From NCBI GenBank assembly GCA_023333565.1, contig JAJKFH010003275.1, positions 79,040-143,039 on the forward strand: a stretch of DNA of 64,000 nucleotides, given 5' to 3'. Both the position numbers and the translations under genes were made by a program. The notes under the pieces are model-generated. The model worked only from the letters and a program-made list of their open reading frames with translations. It made no database searches and was not told where the DNA came from. Position 1 is the stretch's first letter, and every line of letters starts with the position of its first letter. The DNA comes from Puffinus mauretanicus (lineage: Eukaryota > Chordata > Aves > Procellariiformes > Procellariidae). Shown here in pieces: positions 53,930-63,890 of this stretch.

Positions 53930-53965
53930 GTCACTCTTCCTGAACTTTGCTTTTAAGCTCTTCAT
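53930..53965 (-). CDS. RAI14: RAI14 first coding exon (residues 1-12)
   Basis: The minus strand from ATG at 53965 reads MKSLKAKFRKSD and ends exactly at a codon boundary before the donor GTAAGT (phase 0). This dodecapeptide is the N-terminus I know for RAI14/ankycorbin. It is joined to exon 3, which begins TNEWNK, the sequence that follows in the family. The segment is strongly basic (four lysines, one arginine and one further lysine among 12 residues) with hydrophobic residues at 1, 4, 6 and 8, so it could form a short amphipathic basic helix ahead of the ankyrin repeats. No other in-frame ATG precedes it in exon 2. The upstream ATG is out of use because it is followed by TGA. Confidence 0.93.
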
Positions 53966-54021
53966 GCTGATCACATTCAACCTTCCAAACTTTCGAGGAG
54001 CTTTTTATCCTTCTTCAGTAT
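53966..54021 (-). other. RAI14: RAI14 exon 2, 5'UTR part
   Basis: Exon 2 begins at 54021 after a minus-strand acceptor with a long T/C tract ending in TTTAG. These 56 nt precede the start codon. They contain one ATG, at 53974-53976, immediately followed by TGA, which is a start-stop element. The exon donor is GTAAG at 53929-53925. Confidence 0.88.
53971..53976 (-). promoter_or_regulatory. RAI14: Start-stop uORF (ATGTGA) before the RAI14 start codon
   Basis: On the minus strand ATG is followed directly by TGA. The A of this ATG is 11 nt upstream of the A of the main start codon. Minimal AUG-stop elements are known in other genes to hold initiating ribosomes and reduce or condition downstream initiation. 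That role here is inference. With so short a spacing, leaky scanning is more likely than classical reinitiation. Confidence 0.7.
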
Positions 54022-57000
54022 CTAAACAAAAAAGAAAGAAAAATAAGATTCCAACTTGATACTATTCAGTTCACTGGCAGCCAAGTCTGAATTGAATTTG
54101 CATACCTATATCACCCTTTGAGAATTTAGCCCTCAAGCTCTGAAAAAGATTAACAGCCAGCTAAGGGAAACTTTCTTTTTCTCCAAACTTAAAAGCAAGC
54201 CTAAGTCTGACCACAGAAGAATAGAGCAAATCTTTACCAAAAACTCAAGAGTGTATCATGTTATATTAGCTACCTCTCAACATAATTAGATCACCAACAC
54301 ATTCATACATATAGCAGCTTTCTCTGCCCACTGTCTATTTTATCATCATCATCAGGGCAGCCATTTGTAATGTGGGAAATGCCAGAAATAAGCATGCAAA
54401 GTCATTCATTGAAACTTTACTATCCTACAACCGTGGGTCTGCACTGGGTAGCAGAAGTACCACCACTATTGTATGTACAAGTCTAACCACTACCAAATCA
54501 AAAATTATACTTAAACCATGCATGACACATACTAGGAGAGCTCAACACAACGTAGCAGATAGAACCATCTGAGCAAGAGCAGCGGTTATCACTGGAAGAA
54601 TTGTTTTATACTCTTCCCCGTTAGAAACTGTATGTGTATTCTTGGAGTCATAGCTGTTTTTAATTTGACAGTGCACTATCACAAACAGTCATGTTCCCCC
54701 TTCCTCCCTTTCAAGTGAAAAAAAGCAGCAGTTGCACAATCATATACAACTAACATTACAGACAAGCTGCAAGCTCTCACAGGGGAACAGGGGGCCAGCA
54801 CCCAGGGCAAAGTTTCCTACAGAAAGCTTCAGTATACCACATATTACCAATCCAAGACAAACGCAAGGGCGAACAGCATGTTAAAGTAGCATGGCAATGT
54901 GTTTTTTCCTAAAGCACAGCAGAAAAACTTAATGAAAGAGCAACATACATCTGGACTGGGCAAAGCCATCTATGCAAAAATGTTCCAAATTTCTAGTTTT
55001 ACAGTACACTCACTGGAATCCCCAGCCCCTCCCACCTACAAGTTTTAGCTGCTACACAAATTCCTTCTGAAGGAACAGTTTAAAGTAAAGGATGTTCAGC
55101 AGTATAAACTTCCTCCCTCTACCCTAGAAATAAAGGAGAAAAAAATATTACGAGTCTAGCCAGATAAATAAATAACTGAAATGAGGACTGGAGCATAAAT
55201 TCAAATAGGTCATGCAGGGTCACTAATGTTTCACACCACTCTTCAGAAACAGTAGATTACAGTTTGATAAGCAAAGTGAGATTCAATTGTTTCATAAAAG
55301 AAAGTCTCTTATTATTATGAAGCAAGTTGCTGTGTCCTACATGATCACTCTACTATGAGTTTTAAAATGCAGCTACACAGTATACTCTTGGTAGAATATA
55401 TATGAATGCTTCCACAAAATTCAATGCTAAGCACTGATCACTATTCCTGAATGGTACTAAGCAAGCACGTCATTTAGTTCAAGCCCGTATTTATCTGACA
55501 GCCATTTAAGACAAACACAAGTACTTTTCTTCAAAAAACCCCAAACAAACAAAAAACCCCATATACTACATACACACAACTACATTTCCCACAGAACACA
55601 CACCTCCAATAGATAATCTGGATGGGGTAGGCTGTTAAAATATCATTAAACCTAATTAAATGACTCTAAGTCTCATTAAACAGTCATTCTAAAGTCATAT
55701 CAGATTCCTGATTGCTTTCAGGTATATGAACGAGGGGTTTCATTCAAAGTTCTTGCTTTTCATCTCAAGGAGAATGGGCTTGTGGCATTTTAATTCTTCA
55801 GTATGCAAAAGCAGAAGAAAAAAAAAATTGCAGAAGCTTTTCACTCTCTGGCTTAAGTGACAATTTCTTAGCTTTTTCCTGGGCTGAATGGAGTATTTGT
55901 AAAATAGTAACAAAAAATAAAAAAATAAAAAAAAAAAGTTTTGAACAATCAAAAAGAAGGAATTATTTTAGGTTGCTCCAAGAGAGCATACCACTTTATT
56001 TCTGCTACACCTACTCAAACTTTGGAGAAAGTGTTTAAATTGCACAACAGCTGTCATAACCTGCACTGGAAAGGAGACTGAACTTCAGCAAGAGCCCAAT
56101 AATCTCCTAAATCATTCCCTAGCAACACCAAGGACGATGAGCATTGCAAAGATGAGAAATGCCAGGGTACAGACAAGACAGATGCCAGGACACTTATCTG
56201 GCCTTCTTTACATATCACACCAGGGGGGAAGAAAATGGAAGACAAAAACCCAAACTGTTTTTAAAACTTTTGGGAAAAACAAAACAAAACCACAATTTAA
56301 AGGAACTTTAAAAGCTGAGAAACATCATACAATATCCCACAAAATCCAAAAATTAGCAGGACTTCTTATTTTAAAAGTTAAACATGTTTGACTAAAAAAA
56401 GGTAATCTGTTTCATTAGACCAGTTAATATAAAGAAATCCTACGCATCGGGAATTGAAAACAAGAAATCTTTCCTCACATACAGATTGCCAAAGACTTGT
56501 CTGCTATATGCTGTTTTTCCCCTTTCCACCCCCTCAGCATTTTTGGCTCCCATGAACGAAAGATTTGTTACAGCTCCCATGGAAGATAAAGTACTCAACT
56601 ACAGGGTTATGGAGGAGATCACAACTCCTTGTAGGTATATGCACAGAACAGCTGCAAAGCTGGACTCTCTTCTATGACGAACCTGTAATACAGTCTAATT
56701 AACAAGCTTGACAAGCACTCCTAATATGTTACTTTTCCCCCTTTTGAGGAAGGAAGAAAGGAGGTGAGCTGTGTTTCTATTAGAAGCCAACTTATTTTTC
56801 CCACAGGATACTTCACCTCTTGTGTAAGTGCATTTTATATATTGAATGTGAAACTCAAGTCCTCAGCATAATTAAAAAAGCATGCACAAGCACACAAAAA
56901 TACCATTCCCAAGTTTATTGTGTGTCACATCTGTATTTTTTCCATAAGAGGTAGTTAAACACAAATGTTAAGATTACAGCTTGTGCATCATAATGCCCAT

Positions 57001-58153
57001 AATCCTTCAGCGGTAGAGATAAAAACCCATGAAGCGGTGAGGGCTGCCTTTTCTTGGCACTGTTTAAAGGAGGAAGTCACCTCTCAAAGGGTGTAATTAT
57101 TGGAATTGATGCAAGAAGAGGTCAGCATCCTGATTCAGCAGAGCTTTATGACAACTGTTCATTTGCCAGAGGGGGGATAAAGGAAGGACCATTAATACAG
57201 TCCTGTTTTACAAGATAGGAAGCAACTACTAGAAATTCACTAGGGAGCATCAAGACACTTCAAAACAGTATTTCTGCAATGAATCACAGGTATTAACAAG
57301 AAGCAGTGTCTACTAATAATGGCATTTCTCCGCTTTCAGAACAAATGTGATAATAAATACTGAGCGCTGTCATTTTGTAGCTGCAGCAAGTTAGCAGTAG
57401 AGAAGTGCTTAACTCCAGGGATTCTCAACAGCTAATGCTGATCACACGCTTTTAACCATTAGCTCCAAAATTAAATATCTAGTTCTCTATCTCAACTTCC
57501 TTCAGCTTAATGTTAAGAAATAGCTTTCAGGAATACAAGCCACAGAAAACATCTTTAGGTTAGTGGTAAACCTATTTAGTTAAAACAATAGACATTGAAG
57601 TGGTGGTAATCTTTGGCCTCAATAATTTCCTTGAAACCGTGTTTTAATACATAATACAATCTTCAGGTTTAAACATAAGTAACAGATTAGGATAATCTTC
57701 CCCACTGATTTACAGTGAGATTCATGCAAATCACAGTAAACAACAATACTGTCATATTTTTTTCCTTTCATTAAATTGCACTAAAATCAGAGCAAGGCCT
57801 TTTAATGTTACAATTAACTCCTTGAATGGCCAAAGATCCAGTGATGCAACAGTAAAACAGCCTTAGTTTTACTAAGTAAAACTACAAGTTTACAGTAAAA
57901 CCACACACTATGCACACTGTTCATGCCAATTGATAAGTGCTGAATTCAATTAATTTAGGTGTCAAAAATCTTGCACCTCTTTCAGAACACTCTAAGAAGC
58001 CTCCATCTCGGACAGTGCTCTTCTGCAGCAAAGCACGATTCATGTTGTCAACTAATTTCTCCTTCCCCTCCCAAAAATACATCAAAATTTTTTTTCACCT
58101 TGTGAGGCTACAGGAAAGAACTAAAGACTCCATGCAAGATCTGGCAACATGGC

Positions 58154-58185
58154 GGGGGAGGAGGGGGGCGGGGAAGAAAAGAGGG
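58154..58185 (+). other. G-quadruplex-forming motif
   Basis: G runs of 5, 6, 4 and 3 lie at 58154-58158, 58163-58168, 58170-58173 and 58183-58185 on the plus strand, separated by short A/G/C spacers. This is the template strand for RAI14. The motif stands out from the AT-rich intron and may simply be a purine-rich simple repeat remnant. Confidence 0.6.
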
Positions 58186-61061
58186 TCTGGAAGAATACCA
58201 CTGCCACTGTACACTTACATCTCCTTTGCGTGCATACACCTACGCTCAAAGGGGACAATAAGGAGCCCCAGAAGTGTCTTCTCCCAAAGCACACCACCAC
58301 CATTTACTGTCTGGATGATCACTTTCTAAATCACAGGCCCTGCTCTGACCCAGAAGCACAAGCCTTTGTGGCAGCCAGCACTGCAGAGAAGCCAGACGCA
58401 TCTACACTACTAGCATCTCTTCTGCTGCCCATCTTCAGTACCCAACTTCTCAAATGCTTCACATGCCTGAGCTCCCATGACCTACTATCCAAGAACATAC
58501 TCAAACCCAAGCTTCTCCTTAGCGTTGCCAAAGCCACAAGACCACCTGGAGGCATTAGCCATTGCTCAGCCTCTTTGGTTGTTCGCACATAAATGCAGCA
58601 AGCCCATGCTGTCCTAAAAAAATCCACCCAACGCTTCATCTCTGATTAAGTTCCCATTTCCATCCAGCATATTCTTCTATTTCTCAGGCCAAAGCAGAGA
58701 AGCATGTATGATGTGACCAAAAGCAACGGGAACATTTCCCCACTCTTTATCAGCACAGCACAGTTTTTCCATCTTGAGTAACCCATCCTCCTATCATAGG
58801 AAAAGTCAAATGGAACAGAATTTTTTTAAACTTAATGTCACCTATAAAGACAAATAATGCTTGGCTTCATTAATCTACTATTACTTACTAATGAAAACAC
58901 ACTGAAAAATGCACTGAGAAGCCCAAGTACTACACAAGAGTGGGAGTGATTTATATACAGTTAATCCCACTCTAAACAGAATCAGACATCAAGAGATAGC
59001 AAGGGCCTTGGGTAACTTAGTACAATCCCTCTATCTGTTCACAAATCACCGGCAAGGATGTGCTGAACTGCACAAGTTTAAGCATTTGAGCTCCAAAGTT
59101 AGAGCTACATAGATAATTGCATCACTAACAAATCTACAGCTATTGCTCCTCCCTCCAGAACGCTTTGCATCAACTCTTACACTTCCTTTTGATATTCAGA
59201 ATTTGAAAATGATAAACTTCATTTTTAATGGATTCAGCTGAAGCAGTACTGGCCTCTGTGGATGTTATACAACCAAAACAAACCCAGGCAAGACTGTCGA
59301 TGTGGGGATATGTGCAGTTTGTTAAACAGTGTTTTCAAAATCAGTTCTAGACAGCTAGTAGAAAGCTTGCATCAACAAGGCCTTAGACACAGTGAATTAC
59401 AGGAGAAGATTAGAGAAAAATCAAAATGTGACATTGCCCCGATTTGTTTACTTGGCATATTAGACAGCACTCCAGGCAAAATCCTAGCTCAAGTGAAGTC
59501 CAGGCAAATTTGTCATTCATTCATTACAATGACTTTACTCTGTTCTTACTCCAGTTCTTTTGTCTGGAACTGTCTGTCAACACACATCCAGCTCACTGAA
59601 GAGCACAGTAAAAGAGACAAGACTTGCTGCATGAACTGGGACATACCGCTGTCTTTCTCTGCTTTCAATTTCCCCGTCTCTAAAACAAAAAGCCCCCCCC
59701 GCTTGCATGCCCCTCAATTTTGAGACCATATTCTCTGGTTTGATCATACATAAGATAAGTTGCAGTCCTGAAGACTTTTCCACGTTCAATGCGTAGTCCA
59801 ACAGGGCTAGATTGGGCTAGATTGGAATTGAAGCATCCAGCTACAACTAGAAATGGAGAAAAATGACACAGAGTCCCACTTGTGAAATGCCAGTTCTTAA
59901 ATGAGAAACCCAGATGGATAACAGCTAGTACTTGTTTATGCTTACTCCCTTCCTAATATTCTGTATCAACCATTCAAATAGATGCAAACATGACAATCTG
60001 TACAGATGCAACGTTAAATCTATGAAGAGATATATCCATGACTTTATGGATGAATATTCTGAAATAGCCTAAGGCAGAACAGTCATCTGTTAGGGCAGGA
60101 GTTAGGAAGATGGGAACATCAATTTAATTACCTAAGACACTTGCCAAGCCCCACTCCCATGACACTCTGCCCTTATACTTTTGAAAGGTCTTGGAAAAGT
60201 ATCCTACTGAAAACTCCTGTAGTCTAGAAATACCTTCAGAGACTGTGCTGATAACACAACTCCCGTATTCAGCTTCCAAGTTCTTGGGTAGGGAAAATAT
60301 TTTGGCTGATGAAAATGCAGTACCTTTTTAAACATTACCCAAAAATGGAAAGAAAGTTGGGCGTGCTTCCACCTCTAAAAAAAAAAGTACTAGGAATTCA
60401 GATATTTTCTATCCTGGAAGACTATCAATGCTATAAACTAGCAGAACATCAGCAAGATCAACACCTACATCTTAGTGATAATCAAGTGATTTTTTTCTGA
60501 TTTAATTCAGGTTGTTGAATCTTACATTCAATAGCAGCAGCACTAGGTGCTGTACAAATATTGGAAAACAAGATCTAGTGTTTAAGATACTTCTCCCAGC
60601 CTTCAGAGACCTATGAATCTCTAGATCTCCCTTAGAGTTATCATGCTGTAAACTGTAAAGAAGTCATTGTAAACAAAGTCCTCAGAAAGTACTCGAGTGT
60701 CAAACTCCCCAGAGACGTTTCAGGGTGTCCCAGTGCCTTTGGGAATCCAGACATCTGCAATAACCAACAGTAGCTCCCTGCCTCTCAGCAATTATGAGGA
60801 AAGAAGTGGAACATTCTCCACTACTCAAGTTACAGAGTCATAGACAGACCAGCATACAAATTCTTTTTCTATTGTAATGACTGAACAAACTTGGCTCTCC
60901 ACTTTACCAATCCCCCCACAGATTCAGGTGAAAAAACCCACACATGTTGTTTTACAGTACTTTGAATACCAGCAGTGGCTTCCAGGCACAAAACCAAAAG
61001 GAGACTATGGCAGCTTTAGAAAATATACATGCATTATTACAGCATTCATCCAAATCTCTGC

Positions 61062-61138
61062 CTGCAGAGAAAGGACTTGAGTCGAGATCTAACACTTCCA
61101 AGGCAAATGCATTAACCATTAGGCCAGAGGCTCCCTCC
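61062..61138 (-). repeat. MIR-type (amniote tRNA-derived SINE) head fragment
   Basis: On the minus strand TGGCCTAATGG matches the RNA polymerase III A-box pattern of tRNA-derived SINEs. It is followed by TTAATGCATTTGCC and, at the expected distance, a decayed B-box region and CTCAAGTCCTTTCTCTGC. The order matches the tRNA-like head of MIR elements found across amniotes. The A box is well kept and the B box has changes, so this is a fossil and not a functional tRNA. It lies in RAI14 intron 1, in gene sense. Confidence 0.6.
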
Positions 61139-63753
61139 TCTAGCGGTGGTCTCAAGTTCAGCACACGGACTACCACCATCACCTCCAGGTGTTACTGTCC
61201 ATCCTGTTCTGGATCTCAACACAAGGGAAGGATGCTTTCTTTCACTGCTGTGTACTTCCACTCTGGCAGTCCTCGGCAAGTACCTAGACTGGTAGCTAGT
61301 CCTAAGTGCCAGTGGAGATCTTCAGTTGCTTCCACACTTCACCAGACTTGCATTTGTCTCTGGCAGTACAACAGTGATAAGCTCTGCTCTAATGTATTAA
61401 CCGAATTACAGCTATTCGCACTACTTCCTCCGTACCCTAAAAGTGCATTATTAGATGACCCTCAAAATGTAAGGAGCAGCGAGGACTGACAACTCTGAAA
61501 ACAAGCCCCCAGCTACCTAAAATACAGAGTTATCACCTGTGTACATTCACAGGCACCTAGACAGCAACTCCAGGGATTGCAGGCAAGAGAACAGGCTTCT
61601 CAGACATGCAGGAAGTATGCAAACAGCAGGAGAGCCAGTTACTCGAATCTATAACCCCAGATGTTATGGATTGCTATGCTCCCACCTCGGGATTTTCAGT
61701 TCAAAGCATAGTAGACTTACTATCTCTGCCACTAGGAAAGGCACGAAAGCTTTGAATTGATTTGTTCTAGTTTTGCTTGTTTTTTCTCTGTAGTTATTTC
61801 AAGCATTATCCCTGTGCAAAAAAGAACTAGCCCACAATCAGCTCTCAAAAGGAATGCGATTAGGGTATTGTTGCAGTAGGATTTAGAAATTGCCAACACC
61901 TCACCCAAGAACTTAGCTTTCATGTTTCTCCAGGCACTGCTTCTCCCTCAAAAGAGGCACAAACTCCCTATCAGAGAGGGGGAGAAAAAAAGTAACATAG
62001 TGGGGAATACAAAAAGAAAAAAAGAGAGATGAGGCGAGTGAGTGAACCCTCTTGTGAAATGCTTATATCACTTTATGAGACCAGCAGCCGCCTGCCTCGT
62101 CCCTTTTCCCCTTGATGTTATCCATCTCTTGGTTCAGGGAAGGAGAGGGGAGCAGACAGCATTTTATTGCTTTGCTGGCAGATGCACTCTTGGAAGAGGG
62201 AATAGAATAGCACAGGGCCAATATTTTTAGAGACTGGAAGGATGGACATCTGCTACTGCATAGTGACTTATTGGCACTGAGCTTGGCTTCTACTCAAGAG
62301 AACCCTGAGGTCATATCAAGCCTCATTCTACTCAAATGCTCTTTCACTCTGGTTCATATGGCTGTTATGCAATTCTTCAATTAATAAATAAAATCTCATT
62401 GACAGCTTTCCATGAGTGTCCCAAGACAACAGCCAAGCAGGTCACTGACAGATATTTACTAAATTCATTTACTCCTAGTTAATCTAGGACATCAGAAGGC
62501 CTTTCTAAAATGATGTATATGTAGTTTGTTTTTTTTTTTAAATAACACACACCAATCTACAACCCGCTGGGATAAAGGAAAAAAAGAAAAAGAGACTACA
62601 GCTTCCACCAAAGTAGCACTAACTCCACTAGACTGCAAGCGTTTTATATCACTTCTGTAATAAGCATGCTCACACTCACTATAGAAACAAACGGGAGAAT
62701 TTGTTAAGATCCTGTAATGTTGATAAAGCAGAATTTAACTAGTCTTTTCACAGGGAGAAACTTAAGAATGTCAAAAGTGGCAACAGCAGACTGCGGAAGG
62801 CTTGTGCTGCCAAACGCTGTGCAAGAGAAAGCAAAAATCTTTCACGTGCTCTGTTGGAAGCCAGAAGCACAGGTTCCCAGCTAAACTTGATGCGATTCCT
62901 AAAGCAGACTATTTAAACTTAAGAGCTACAGAAAATCTTCATCTTTTAAGCCCCCACTGCCAGAGGAAGGCGTAGCCTTCCTAGGAGGAGAGGCGGCTAG
63001 CAGCGGCGCGGGGGGACCCGCCGGAGCCCGGTAGCCAGCCCTCCCTTCCCCGAGTTCCCACTAAAACCCCGGAGAGAAGCCACCCCACGCGAGCACCGAG
63101 ACAACGCCGCCCTCGGGGCCACCTTTTTTACCGGAGCGAGGCCATCTCAGGGCTCCCCCGCGGGGGCGGGTTTAGCTCCTGTCAGGGCCCCCCGGGACAG
63201 GGGGTGAGGAGCCCCCGGGGCTCAGCTGGACCCGCGCTGCCAGGGACCGGGCGATCCCCTCCCCGAGGCGGCGAGGGCGGCCCCCGCGGCTCCGCTCGGG
63301 GCTGAGGGACCCGCGGAGACCCCCCCCCGCCGGGCGGGTAGAGGTGTGTGGCGGGGGGTGAACCGGCGCCGGCCTGACTGCACCGAGGTGCTACCGCTCA
63401 CCCCCGCTGGCAGCTGTCAGCCCCCGCCACCCACCCAGGGGAGAGGAAAAATAATCATAAAACTATAAATAAAGTAAATAAAAATAAACAGTCAAGCGGC
63501 AGCGACTCACGGGCTGCGCGCCCCCGGTGCTCTCCGCAACCCCACACCGGGGAAACGGGGCTCTCCGGGAAGAGAAGGGAGACGGTTCCTCCTGTTGCGC
63601 CGCGCAGGGGGTTTCTCCCCTCAGGCTCCGCCGGCGAAGCGCCGGCCGTCAACGGCGGCAACAGTCCCCGGCGGCGGGGGCAGGTGGGCGCCGCACACAA
63701 AGCCCCTATTCACAACGCCCGCCGCCGTGCGTGCGTGCACGCAACCTCCCTCC

Positions 63754-63773
63754 CCGCCGCCGCCGCCGCCGCC
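63754..63773. repeat. CCG/CGG trinucleotide tract at the start of RAI14 intron 1
   Basis: Six uninterrupted CCG units plus CC on the plus strand, read as GGC/CGG on the RAI14 RNA strand. The tract begins about 20 nt inside intron 1, next to the inferred exon 1 donor (63793). If transcription used a different donor, the tract would be in the 5'UTR. A short GCGT/GTGC stretch lies beside it. Confidence 0.9.
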
Positions 63774-63793
63774 TCACGCCGAGCCGCGCTCAC

Positions 63794-63890
63794 CGCATGG
63801 AGGAACCGCGTCCCGCTACGATCGTCTCCGCCGCGCACGGAGCCGCGCCGCTGCTGAAGGGCGGAGCGGCGCCGCCGCGCGCCGCGGGAC
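63794..63890 (-). other. RAI14: RAI14 exon 1, probable non-coding (5'UTR)
   Basis: Reading the minus strand, the sequence CCATGCG is followed by GTGAGC, a good splice donor, so the exon would end at 63794. The upstream boundary is approximate. The exon has an ATG at 63796-63798, two bases before the donor. If it is joined to exon 2 this ATG would read Met-Arg-Tyr-stop, so it cannot start the main protein. In the family the first exon is non-coding and translation begins in the next exon, which fits. No RNA evidence is available, so another donor inside the island cannot be excluded. Confidence 0.6.
63796..63798 (-). other. RAI14: uORF start in RAI14 exon 1 (Met-Arg-Tyr-stop across the exon junction)
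   Basis: The ATG begins at 63798 (minus strand). Two further exon 1 bases (CG) lead to the donor. Joined to exon 2 at 54021 the frame reads ATG CGA TAC TGA and stops at 54015. The element exists only if exon 1 is spliced directly to the exon 2 acceptor used here. Confidence 0.45.

Larger units (their letters stand above)
54022..63793 (-). other. RAI14: RAI14 intron 1
   Basis: About 9.8 kb. The donor end lies in the CpG island (GTGAGC at 63793-63788). The acceptor end has a T-rich tract followed by TTTAG at 54022. Apart from the MIR-like fragment near 61062-61138 and a G-rich motif at 58154-58185, I see AT-rich, CpG-poor sequence with short homopolymers. Open frames here (for example 58149-58592 plus and 60944-61489 plus) show no recognisable protein. 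The second of them runs antisense through the SINE fragment. Confidence 0.8.
1..63890 (-). other. RAI14: RAI14 (ankycorbin) gene, 5' part only
   Basis: The gene runs right to left and is cut by the left edge of the window. Seen in the sequence: a CpG-island promoter, a probable non-coding exon 1 (about 63794-63890), exon 2 (53930-54021) and exon 3 (9361-9491). Each splice junction has a canonical AG or GT site. Joined, the coding parts give MKSLKAKFRKSD followed by [18 protein letters not shown] and the beginning of an ankyrin repeat, which I recognise as the N-terminus of RAI14. From knowledge of the family, RAI14 is a protein of roughly 980 residues with N-terminal ankyrin repeats and a long C-terminal coiled coil. 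It associates with cortical actin and stress fibres, and it is retinoic-acid responsive. Only residues 1-55 and two bases of codon 56 are encoded here. The transcription start is approximate. Confidence 0.93.

Noticed and set aside
58149..58592. 147-codon plus-strand open frame starting at the G-rich motif
   Set aside because: Overlapping long frames exist on both strands here. This is a sign of locally few stop words, not of a gene, and no homology is recognised.
59655..59690. Short MIR-tail-like string (TTTCAATTTCCCCGTCTCTAA)
   Set aside because: Only one block matches and its flanks do not continue the element, so it is too weak to annotate.
60944..61489. 181-codon plus-strand open frame
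   Set aside because: It runs antisense through the MIR-like fragment, has serine/threonine-rich low-information composition and shows no known domain.
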